From Deltaproteobacteria bacterium (GTDB lineage: Bacteria > Desulfobacterota > Syntrophia > Syntrophales > JAAYKM01): 20,350 bases of DNA. Positions 13,622 to 20,350 of this stretch are shown one piece after another; the stretch's first letter is position 1; each line of letters opens with the position of its first letter. The notes under the pieces were generated by a model that saw nothing but the letters and a program-made list of their open reading frames with translations, was not told the origin of the DNA and made no database searches. Where the stretch lies: positions 1 through 20,350 of the forward strand of contig JAGVTI010000112.1 in the NCBI GenBank assembly GCA_019136935.1. The letters run 5' to 3'. The position numbers and the translations under genes were made by a program.

Positions 13622-14968
13622 TTAGAATGCTTTTACCATGGTCTGAAAGAAGTTTCCCCGTTCCTTGTAATCCGTAAACTCGTCGAAACTGGCGCAACCA
13701 GGTGAAAGCAGAACGACGTCGCCCTTCTGCGCCCGGTTCCGGGCCGCCGCGACGGCCGCCCGCAGGGTGGGGCGGAGCTCCGTTTCCACCAGGTCCTCAA
13801 GCTTTTCGCGGATCCGTTCCCGGGCTTCGCCGAAGAGGATCAGCGTCTTGACACGCTCCTTGATGAGCGGCGCCAGGGATTCAAAATCCCCGTCCTTGTC
13901 CCGTCCCCCCAAAAGCAGGATCACGGGGTTGCGGAAGGTTTCCAGGGCCCGGATGACGGCGCCCACGTTGGTTCCCTTGGAATCATCGTAATAGGCGACC
14001 CCCTGTTTCTCCTCGACAAATTCGATGCGGTGGGCAATGCCCCGGAACCCGGAAACCGTTTGGATGATCCGATCCGGTTGGCAGCCGCAGATCCGGGCGG
14101 CCAGGATCGCCGTCATGACATTTTCGATGTTGTGAAGCCCCGGGATTTTGATCATGTCCAGGGGATAGGCCTCGTCGTCTTTCCCGAAACCGGACAGGAC
14201 GAGCCTGCCGGAACGGATGGAGAAGCCCGGCGCGACGTCGCGGGTGGAACTGAAAAAGAGGGTCTTCGCCTTCAGCCGCTGCGAGAGCTCCAGGCTGTAG
14301 CCTTCGTCGGCGTTGAGAATGGCCCGGTCGCTTTCGTCCTGGTTGAGGAAGATCCTTTCCTTGGCTTCCTGATAAGCGGCGAAGCTCCCGTGGTAGTTCA
14401 CGTGATCGCAGGTCGTATTCAGAAGGGCGGCGCAGTGGGCGTGAAACGCCGTCACCCACTGGAGCTGGAAACTGCTGACCTCGACGACGACGAAATCCTC
14501 CTCCTGGGGGCCGTCGCAGTACCGGATCAGGGGAATGCCGATATTACCGCCGACGAAGACCTTCTTGCCCGCATCGGCGAGGAGCCGCCCCGTGAGGGTC
14601 GTCGTGGTCGTTTTGCCGTTCGTCCCCGTGATGGCGACCATGGGCGGCCTGAGGTAGCGGCAGGCGATTTCCAGTTCGCTGTGAACGGGGATGCTTTTAT
14701 TCACCGCTGCCGACAGCACAACGTCGTGAGGGGGAACCCCCGGGGAGGGAATGACCATGTCGATGCCGTGAAGCGCTGAAATATCGTAGGGAGCGATGTC
14801 GATCGGGATCCCCTCGTTTCGTATTTCAGCCAGGGTATCGACGATTTCGTTTCTGGGTTTCTGGTCCGTTACGACGACCTTCGCCTTCCGTTTCGCCAGA
14901 AAGCGGGCGGCGACGATGCCGGTTTTGCCCAGGCCGATGATGAGTATGTTCTGTCCGGAAATATCCAT
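13622..14968 (-). CDS. murD: UDP-N-acetylmuramoyl-L-alanine-D-glutamate ligase (MurD)
   Basis: MurD adds D-glutamate to UDP-MurNAc-L-Ala in the cytosol. The 448-residue length is normal. ILIIGLGKTGIVAARFL (8-24) is the UDP-binding domain, VIPSPGVPPHD (72-82) is the conserved SPG motif, and ITGTNGKTTTTTLTGRLL (113-130) contains the ATP P-loop. NTTCDHVNYHGSF holds the Mg-binding His region, and YYDDSKGTNVGAV with LLLGGRDKDGDF is the C-terminal Mur-ligase domain. ATG 14968 starts ten bases after the mraY stop with AAAGGAAA upstream. The stop TAA is one base before the ftsW start, so translation of the two is probably coupled. Confidence 0.97.
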   Translation of the reverse strand: MDISGQNILIIGLGKTGIVAARFLAKRKAKVVVTDQKPRNEIVDTLAEIRNEGIPIDIAPYDISALHGIDMVIPSPGVPPHDVVLSAAVNKSIPVHSELEIACRYLRPPMVAITGTNGKTTTTTLTGRLLADAGKKVFVGGNIGIPLIRYCDGPQEEDFVVVEVSSFQLQWVTAFHAHCAALLNTTCDHVNYHGSFAAYQEAKERIFLNQDESDRAILNADEGYSLELSQRLKAKTLFFSSTRDVAPGFSIRSGRLVLSGFGKDDEAYPLDMIKIPGLHNIENVMTAILAARICGCQPDRIIQTVSGFRGIAHRIEFVEEKQGVAYYDDSKGTNVGAVIRALETFRNPVILLLGGRDKDGDFESLAPLIKERVKTLILFGEARERIREKLEDLVETELRPTLRAAVAAARNRAQKGDVVLLSPGCASFDEFTDYKERGNFFQTMVKAF

Positions 14969-14978
14969 GCCGTTTCCT

Positions 14979-16058
14979 TTAACGCAGTTTTAACGTACTG
15001 ATGGCCACGAGGGCCAGTAAGATGGAAATGATCCAGAAGCGGACGATGACCTTGGGTTCGGCCCATCCCTTCAGTTCGAAATGATGATGGATGGGGGCCA
15101 TCCGGAAGATCCGCTTGCCCTTGGTGATTTTAAACCAGCCGACCTGGAAGATGACCGAAAAAGTTTCCAGGACGAAAATCCCGCCGACGATGGCGAGAAG
15201 GATTTCCTGCTTGGTCAGGATTGCCAGGGTCCCCAGGGCGCCTCCCAGGGAGAGGGAACCGACATCTCCCATGAACACCTGGGCGGGATAGGCGTTGTAC
15301 CACAGGAACCCGATTCCGGCGCCGACGATGGCCCCGCAGAAAATGGTCAGTTCTCCGGCTCCCGGGACGAAGGGAATCTGAAGATAGTGAGCGATCTTGA
15401 TGTTCCCCGCGAAATAGGCAAAAAGGAGATAGGTCATGAAGCAGGTGATGGCCGGGCCGAGGGCCAGGCCGTCCAGACCGTCCGTCAGGTTGACGGCGTT
15501 GGCCGCGCCGACGATGATGAAGGTTGTCAGGAAGATATAGAAAATACCGATATCCGGCAGGACGGTTTTGAAGAAGGGAATCGTGACCATGTGGCTGAAT
15601 TCCGGCCGGACGTAGATCACGACGCTGACGAAAAACGCGATGATGATTTCACCCGCCAGGCGGACTTTTCCCGGCACGCCCCGGCTGCTTTTGCTGACGA
15701 GTTTCCCGTAGTCATCGAAGAAGCCGATGATTCCGTAACCGACCAGGACGAGGATGACCAGCCAGACGTAGGCGACGGTCAGGTTCGACCACAGGAGCGT
15801 CGAAATGACGACGGCGAAGATGATGAGAATGCCTCCCATGGTCGGTGTGCCCTCTTTGGAAAGGTGGCTCTGGGGCCCGTCTTCCCGGATGGACTGCCCC
15901 ACCTTGAGGCTCCGGAGTTTGCGGATCAGCCAGGGGCCGACGATGAAACAGATGATCAGGGCCGTAATGGCGGCATAAATCGTCCGGAAGGTGATGTATC
16001 GAAAGACGTTGAAGGAAGAAAACGTCGTATGTAACGGATATAACAGATGATAGAGCAT
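14979..16058 (-). CDS. mraY: Phospho-N-acetylmuramoyl-pentapeptide-transferase (MraY)
   Basis: MraY transfers phospho-MurNAc-pentapeptide from UDP to undecaprenyl phosphate, giving lipid I. It is a polytopic inner-membrane enzyme of 359 residues with about ten membrane spans. Catalytic and binding motifs are all present: [23 protein letters not shown] with the Asp pair that binds the polyprenyl phosphate and Mg, [10 protein letters not shown] with the nucleotide-site aspartates, [11 protein letters not shown], and [13 protein letters not shown] with the histidine triad near the C-terminus. ATG 16058 has AAAGAGG a few bases upstream and follows the murF stop by 22 bases. Nothing is missing. 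Confidence 0.98.
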   Translation of the reverse strand: MLYHLLYPLHTTFSSFNVFRYITFRTIYAAITALIICFIVGPWLIRKLRSLKVGQSIREDGPQSHLSKEGTPTMGGILIIFAVVISTLLWSNLTVAYVWLVILVLVGYGIIGFFDDYGKLVSKSSRGVPGKVRLAGEIIIAFFVSVVIYVRPEFSHMVTIPFFKTVLPDIGIFYIFLTTFIIVGAANAVNLTDGLDGLALGPAITCFMTYLLFAYFAGNIKIAHYLQIPFVPGAGELTIFCGAIVGAGIGFLWYNAYPAQVFMGDVGSLSLGGALGTLAILTKQEILLAIVGGIFVLETFSVIFQVGWFKITKGKRIFRMAPIHHHFELKGWAEPKVIVRFWIISILLALVAISTLKLR

Positions 16059-16080
16059 GAAGCCTCTTTCTTGTGATAGT

Positions 16081-17514
16081 TTATTTTAAATCGTTTTGCC
16101 TCTCCCAGAGGAGCCGGATTCCCGGGATCAGCTCATCCAGGTTCATCTTGCGTGACCCCTTCAGGAGAATCCAGGCGTTTCCTTGCTTGACCTCTCTCAG
16201 CAGGGGTATCGCATCGTCCGGCCCGTCGAAGAGGAAGATACGGCCCCGGTCCATTCCCGCCTCGACGGCCGCTTCCGCCGTCAAACGGGCAAATTCCCCT
16301 TTCAGGAACAGGGTATCGATGCCCGACCGGCCGAGTTTCCGGCCGATTTCCCCATGAAAATGAGGCGCTTTCCCACCCAATTCCAGCATATCCCCCAGAA
16401 TCACGATTCGCCTGCCGTCGCCGGATAGATTGACCAGTGTGTTCAGGGCTTCTGCGACGGACAGAGGGTTTGCATTGTAGGCGTCGTGGATGAGGTGGGC
16501 GCCGTTGCCCAACGCTTCGATCTCCATCCTGCCGGTGACCGGCCGGACCGCGTTCAGCCCGCGGGCGATCACTCCCGGATCGCATCCGGCGGCCGATGCG
16601 GCGCCTGCCGCGGCCAGGGCATTGCGGACATTGTGGAGACCGGGGGCGGCCAGCACGACGTCCTCACGGATTCCCCGGATATGGAGCGTAAAGGCCGTTT
16701 TCCATCCATCGGCCGGCCGGATGTTTTCCGCCGTGATGTCGGCCGGGCCGGATAGGGAGCAGGTGATCCGCCTTCCCTTCCACCGGCCGGCAAGAACGGC
16801 GATTTCCGGGTCGTCCAGGTTCAGGACGGCGATACCCTCCCCGGCCATGACTTCGAACAGCTTTCCCTTCTCTTCCCGGACATCGGTTACCGTGCCGAGT
16901 CCTTCCAGGTGGGCCGGCCCGATGCAGGTGATGACGCCGATCGACGGCCCGGCCAGGCGGGCCAGGCGCTCGATCTCTCCGGGGGCGTTCGTTCCCAGTT
17001 CAACGATGGCCAGATCGATTCCGTCCCTCAGTTTGAGCAGCGTCAGGGGGAGGCCGACGAGGTTGTTGAAGTTTCCCTCCGTTTTCAGAATGTTCCGGTC
17101 CAGCGAACAGATCGATGCGATCATTTCTTTGGTGGTGGTCTTCCCCGCCGATCCCGTTACGGCGATCACCGGATTTTCGAATCGTTTCCGCCAGCAGCGG
17201 GCGATGTCTCCCAGGGCGGCGAGGGTATCGCCGACCTCGATCCAGGCGATCTCGCCGGAGAAGGCGGGGATGCCGCCCCGTTTCCTCCGTTCGGCCAGGA
17301 AAGCCCGGGCGCCGCGGTCAACCGCCCCGGCAATGAAATCGTGACCGTCGAAATTCGGTCCCCGCAGGGGGATGAAGAGGTTGCCCGTCCGGAGGTCCCT
17401 CGTGTCCGTCGAAACGCCGTATATCTTTTCGTTCATGGATCCCCGCAGGAGCGTTCCCCCCGTTGCGTCCGCGATATCGGCGATGGTCAGGCAGGGTGAT
17501 GGACGCCCGGTCAT
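16081..17514 (-). CDS. murF: UDP-MurNAc-tripeptide-D-alanyl-D-alanine ligase (MurF)
   Basis: MurF attaches the D-Ala-D-Ala dipeptide, finishing the UDP-MurNAc-pentapeptide. The protein has 477 residues. [19 protein letters not shown] (34-52) is the UDP-binding N-terminal domain shared by MurE and Mur[18 protein letters not shown] (119-135) is the P-loop with Lys125, [12 protein letters not shown] follows, and [17 protein letters not shown] with [16 protein letters not shown] forms the C-terminal domain. The SAGKTTTKE variant is diagnostic of MurF rather than MurE. ATG 17514 overlaps the murE stop as ATGA and has a consensus AGGAGG ribosome binding site, so it is probably translationally coupled to murE. 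Confidence 0.97.
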   Translation of the reverse strand: MTGRPSPCLTIADIADATGGTLLRGSMNEKIYGVSTDTRDLRTGNLFIPLRGPNFDGHDFIAGAVDRGARAFLAERRKRGGIPAFSGEIAWIEVGDTLAALGDIARCWRKRFENPVIAVTGSAGKTTTKEMIASICSLDRNILKTEGNFNNLVGLPLTLLKLRDGIDLAIVELGTNAPGEIERLARLAGPSIGVITCIGPAHLEGLGTVTDVREEKGKLFEVMAGEGIAVLNLDDPEIAVLAGRWKGRRITCSLSGPADITAENIRPADGWKTAFTLHIRGIREDVVLAAPGLHNVRNALAAAGAASAAGCDPGVIARGLNAVRPVTGRMEIEALGNGAHLIHDAYNANPLSVAEALNTLVNLSGDGRRIVILGDMLELGGKAPHFHGEIGRKLGRSGIDTLFLKGEFARLTAEAAVEAGMDRGRIFLFDGPDDAIPLLREVKQGNAWILLKGSRKMNLDELIPGIRLLWERQNDLK

Positions 17515-19040
17515 GCGAGACCTCCTGAACGCCTGGCCAGACTTTCCCGGGCGACGATCCGGTCGTCGAAGAAAAAGCGTTCCTTGCCGACGATCTGGTA
17601 ATCTTCGTGGCCTTTTCCGGCGATCAGGACGATATCCGCCGGCCGTGCCGTCATGACGGCCGTTTCGACGGCCGTTTTACGGTCCGGGATGATGCAGTAC
17701 ACCTTGTCTTGCGGCGGGGGAAACAGTTCCGCCGGCGCGACTTCCCGGATTTTTTCACGGCGGATCCCCTCCTCGATCTGTCCGATGATCGCCAGGGGGT
17801 CCTCGGAACGCGGATTGTCGGAGGTGACGATCACCGTGTTGCTGAGCGAAGCGGCAACGGATCCCATAATGGGCCTTTTCCCCCGGTCCCGGTCGCCTCC
17901 GCAGCCGAAGACGGTCACGATGCGATTGCCGCCGAATCCCGACAGGTTTTCGATTGCCTTTTTCAAGGCGTCGTCCGTATGGGCGTAATCGACAAAAACA
18001 TGGGGTTCGCCGGGCTTGCTGACCTTTTCCATCCGTCCCGGCACTCCCTTCATCCGGCGGATCCCCTCTTCGATTCCTGACGGGTCGATTCCGGCGGCGA
18101 TGGCGCCGGCAATGGCCGCCAGAATATTGTAGAGGTTGAAACGGCCGATCAGGGAAGAGGCGATATGCAATATTCCGTCCGGGACGAGGACCCGTGCCTC
18201 GATCCCTTCCAAACTGATTTTAATGTCGTCCGCCCGCACATCATGGCCCGCGCCCAGTCCGAAGGTCAGTCCGCCGCCGGTTTCTTTCAGCAATCTCCTG
18301 CCCCAGGGGTCGTCGCCGTTGATGACCATGCGCCGGCGGTTTCCTTTGGGGCTTTTCGGCAGCAGCTCCCGGAAGAGGCGCCGTTTCGCTTCGTAATACC
18401 GCTCCATCGTCAGGTGGTAGTCGAGATGGTCCTGGGAGAGGTTCGTGAAGATGGCGACGTCGAAATCGCAGTCGTCCACCCGGCCGAGATCGAGAGCGTG
18501 GGAAGAGACCTCGGAGATGCAGTGCGTCACCCCTTCACCGACCATTCTTCTCAGTATTTTCTGGAACTCCAGCGATTCCGGCGTGGTGTTCGGCGCGGGG
18601 AACGTTTTCCCGCCATAGCGGTAATTAACCGTTCCCAGGACACCCGGGGAAGATCCGGCGGCGGCAATGATCGATTCCAGGAGATACGTCACGGTCGTTT
18701 TTCCATTCGTTCCGGTGACGCCGATCAGGCACAGCTCGGAGGAGGGATTGTCATAGAAATTCCTGCCCGCGATACCCAGGGCTCTGCGGCTGTCGGGAAC
18801 TTTCAGGGCGGTGATGTTTTCGGGGGGGGAAAAGGGCTTTTCATGGATGATCCAGCGGGCGCCCCGGCGGATCGCATCGCCGATGAAGCCGTGTCCGTCC
18901 GCATTCAGGCCGGAGACGGCGACAAACAGGCTGTTTTCTTCACAGTCCCCCGAATGGTAGCAGACGGACGATACTTCCCCGGAAAGCGCTCCTGTAGCGC
19001 TGATGAGATGAAGATCTTTGACGACTTCGGAGATGTCCAT
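17511..19040 (-). CDS. murE: UDP-MurNAc-L-alanyl-D-glutamate-2,6-diaminopimelate ligase (MurE)
   Basis: MurE adds the third residue of the stem peptide. The protein has 509 residues. GVTGTNGKTTVTYLLESI (107-124) is the ATP P-loop, YYEAKRRLF (215-223) carries Lys219 for carbamylation, and FVDYAHTDDALKKAI (349-363) is the conserved C-domain motif. SDNPRSEDP (407-415) contains the DNPR tetrad that marks enzymes specific for meso-diaminopimelate, not L-lysine, so the wall is predicted to be DAP-type. ATG 19040 has AAGGAAGGG upstream. It follows the ftsI stop after a 176-base gap, the longest inside the cluster, and overlaps murF by four bases. Confidence 0.97.
   Translation of the reverse strand: MDISEVVKDLHLISATGALSGEVSSVCYHSGDCEENSLFVAVSGLNADGHGFIGDAIRRGARWIIHEKPFSPPENITALKVPDSRRALGIAGRNFYDNPSSELCLIGVTGTNGKTTVTYLLESIIAAAGSSPGVLGTVNYRYGGKTFPAPNTTPESLEFQKILRRMVGEGVTHCISEVSSHALDLGRVDDCDFDVAIFTNLSQDHLDYHLTMERYYEAKRRLFRELLPKSPKGNRRRMVINGDDPWGRRLLKETGGGLTFGLGAGHDVRADDIKISLEGIEARVLVPDGILHIASSLIGRFNLYNILAAIAGAIAAGIDPSGIEEGIRRMKGVPGRMEKVSKPGEPHVFVDYAHTDDALKKAIENLSGFGGNRIVTVFGCGGDRDRGKRPIMGSVAASLSNTVIVTSDNPRSEDPLAIIGQIEEGIRREKIREVAPAELFPPPQDKVYCIIPDRKTAVETAVMTARPADIVLIAGKGHEDYQIVGKERFFFDDRIVARESLARRSGGLA
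17521..17526 (-). promoter_or_regulatory. Consensus Shine-Dalgarno of murF inside murE
   Basis: AGGAGG on the minus strand, six bases before ATG 17514 and inside the last codons of murE. This is the strongest ribosome binding site noticed in the cluster. Confidence 0.75.
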
Positions 19041-19216
19041 TTCCCTTCCTTGAAAGTATCCATATTCTGGTGCATCGGTGCAGCCTGTCTTTCACCTTCC
19101 GGTGCGGCAAAAACAGTTCCTGAAGGATCGATTGGTCCGGAAGTTTTTCCGCCCCGGGATCTGCAGAGAATTCCCCGGGTGACCGTCAACACCGGACGAA
19201 GGTTTCGGGTATTGCC
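19041..19216 (-). other. ftsI-murE spacer, 176 bases
   Basis: This is the only sizeable untranslated gap in the cluster. On the minus strand it contains TTGACG (about 19184-19189), which resembles a -35 box, but no good -10 follows at 16-18 bases. It also contains two CCCGGG copies 16 bases apart that can pair, and a seven-base inverted repeat CTTCCGG/CCGGAAG with a long loop. No run of T follows any of these, so no intrinsic terminator is supported. An internal promoter or RNA element is possible but unproven. Confidence 0.35.
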
Positions 19217-20350
19217 TCACTCACGTTCCGTTTTGAAAGAAACCACGCAGAATGGATGAGAACGAATCGGGACGCCGGCCTGGGGCACCTGCGAAACGGC
19301 CCAGCCGGATCCGTTAATTTTCAGCTCAATACCTCTTTCTCTTGATTTCTTCAAGACTTCTCTTACGGTCATGCCCTGAAAATTTGGGATGGTCGATTCG
19401 TCTTCCATCTCCATTTCCTCCATCTGTTCCGTGGTCTCGGGAACGATCTGGGTTGCGGAAACGAGCTTTACCTTGGGCGGGTCGGGGAAGATGTTTTCTT
19501 CCTGGATAAAGAGGGACGGATCCTTGATGTAGGATTTAAAACAGGTCAGCATCTGTTCCCCGATTTTCTTGAAAACCGGTGCCGCCGCGACCCCCCCCCA
19601 TTTGTCCCGCTGCGGTTCATCCAGAGTGACCAGGATGGCGATCTGGGGATTTTCCGCGGGGACAAATCCCAGGAAGGAGGTTCGTACCTTTTCCGAGGAA
19701 TAAACGCCCCGGCTGAAATCGAATTTCTGCGATGTGCCCGTCTTCCCGGCGACATTGAGATGGGCGATGCGGGCATTCTTCCCGGTGCCGTCTTCGTCCT
19801 GGACGACGCTCGTCAGGATGGAGGTCATCGTCCTGGCCGTTTCGGGTGATATGACGTTGCGGACCACCGTCGGCGAATATTGCTCGATGATCCGTCCTTT
19901 CTTGTCCGTCAGGGCTTGGACGATATAGGGCTTCATGAGGACACCGTGGTTGGCGATAGCGGACATTGCGGTCAGAAGCTGGACGGCGGTAACGGAAATT
20001 CCCTGGCCGAAAGCAATGGTCGACGTGTCGACACGGGTCCAGGCGGAGACGGGTCTCAGCAGGCCCGACGATTCACCCGGCAAATCGATGCCGGTTTTGC
20101 TCCCGAAGCCGAAGGCCCGGATATATTCGTAAAATTTTTCCTTCCCGAGTTTTTCCGACACCTTGACGCAACCGATGTTGCTTGAATACTTGACGACTTC
20201 CCGGATGGACAGGGTGCCGCGGCGTTTCCGCTGGGCTTCGTGAATCACACGATTGGCTACCCGGTAACTGCCGTTTTCACAGAACACACGGTCTTTTTCC
20301 CGGATCACCTTTTCCTCCAGGGCGGCGGCGATCAGGAAAGGTTTGAAGGT
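19217..20350 (-). CDS. ftsI: Peptidoglycan transpeptidase FtsI (PBP3) with C-terminal PASTA domain, 3' part
   Basis: FtsI cross-links septal peptidoglycan in the periplasm. The frame is open at the right window edge and yields 377 residues to the TGA at 19217. It begins TFKPFLIAAALEE; the preceding residue, outside the window, is expected to be the catalytic Ser of the STFK tetrad. YSSNIGC is the SxN motif and VAGKTGTSQKFD the KTG motif, so two of three penicillin-binding motifs are seen complete. After a charged linker (ETTEQMEEMEMEDES), TIPNFQGMTVREVLKKSRERG and the residues after it form a PASTA domain (about 65 residues). PASTA-bearing FtsI is known in deltaproteobacteria and Gram-positives. 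The N-terminal membrane anchor and dimerisation domain lie outside the window. It is the first visible gene of the minus-strand cluster. Confidence 0.95.
   Translation of the reverse strand, partial: TFKPFLIAAALEEKVIREKDRVFCENGSYRVANRVIHEAQRKRRGTLSIREVVKYSSNIGCVKVSEKLGKEKFYEYIRAFGFGSKTGIDLPGESSGLLRPVSAWTRVDTSTIAFGQGISVTAVQLLTAMSAIANHGVLMKPYIVQALTDKKGRIIEQYSPTVVRNVISPETARTMTSILTSVVQDEDGTGKNARIAHLNVAGKTGTSQKFDFSRGVYSSEKVRTSFLGFVPAENPQIAILVTLDEPQRDKWGGVAAAPVFKKIGEQMLTCFKSYIKDPSLFIQEENIFPDPPKVKLVSATQIVPETTEQMEEMEMEDESTIPNFQGMTVREVLKKSRERGIELKINGSGWAVSQVPQAGVPIRSHPFCVVSFKTERE

Noticed and set aside
18165..19259. Plus-strand open frame of 364 codons opposite murE
   Set aside because: Antisense shadow of murE, extending through the spacer by chance; no motif seen.
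1..20350. Mobile elements, CRISPR arrays, tRNA or rRNA genes, riboswitches
   Set aside because: No transposase, regularly spaced repeats, tRNA-like sequence or known leader was recognised; nearly all bases are explained by conserved genes.

Overview
The window is bacterial, GC-rich (roughly high fifties percent, judged by eye) and gene-dense. It is dominated by a division and cell-wall (dcw) cluster read on the minus strand. Gene order from right to left is ftsI (3' part), murE, murF, mraY, murD, ftsW, murG, murC, murB, ftsQ, ftsA, ftsZ. This order, an FtsI with a C-terminal PASTA domain, meso-DAP-type MurE and MurB, FtsQ and FtsA of Gram-negative type suggest a deltaproteobacterium in the broad sense (Desulfobacterota), possibly close to Syntrophales. 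That placement is inference from gene order and protein style; no search was run.

Layout. 1-499 (plus strand): the last 35 codons of a sigma-54-dependent (NtrC-type) regulator with a Fis-like helix-turn-helix, then a 122-residue unknown protein that resembles a degenerate receiver domain. 557-5819 (minus strand): four genes that follow ftsZ closely and probably share its transcript. In transcription order they are a radical SAM protein with a vestigial B12-binding-like N-terminus, a DUF3141 protein with a PhaC-like Cys-Asp-His triad, exodeoxyribonuclease III and a DUF484/GAF-like protein. 5848-20350 (minus strand): the dcw cluster. Genes overlap by 4 to 11 bases or are separated by 1 to 67 bases. 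The only larger gap is the 176-base spacer between ftsI and murE.

The genes make one pathway. MurB reduces UDP-GlcNAc-enolpyruvate to UDP-MurNAc. MurC, MurD, MurE and MurF add L-Ala, D-Glu, meso-DAP and D-Ala-D-Ala. MraY and MurG build lipid I and lipid II. FtsW and FtsI polymerise and cross-link septal peptidoglycan. FtsQ, FtsA and FtsZ form the divisome scaffold. ddl is absent between murB and ftsQ, where some relatives carry it.

The strongest anomaly is the ftsA/ftsZ junction near 6870-6880. FtsA loses its C-terminal membrane-targeting end, and FtsZ begins at its conserved NTDAQ strand without the first ~40 residues, including the glycine-rich nucleotide-binding loop. The two remnants abut in different frames. 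This looks like a deletion of about 150-250 bases, real or from assembly. Apart from this I see a largely conventional housekeeping region. I found no mobile element, CRISPR array, tRNA or rRNA.
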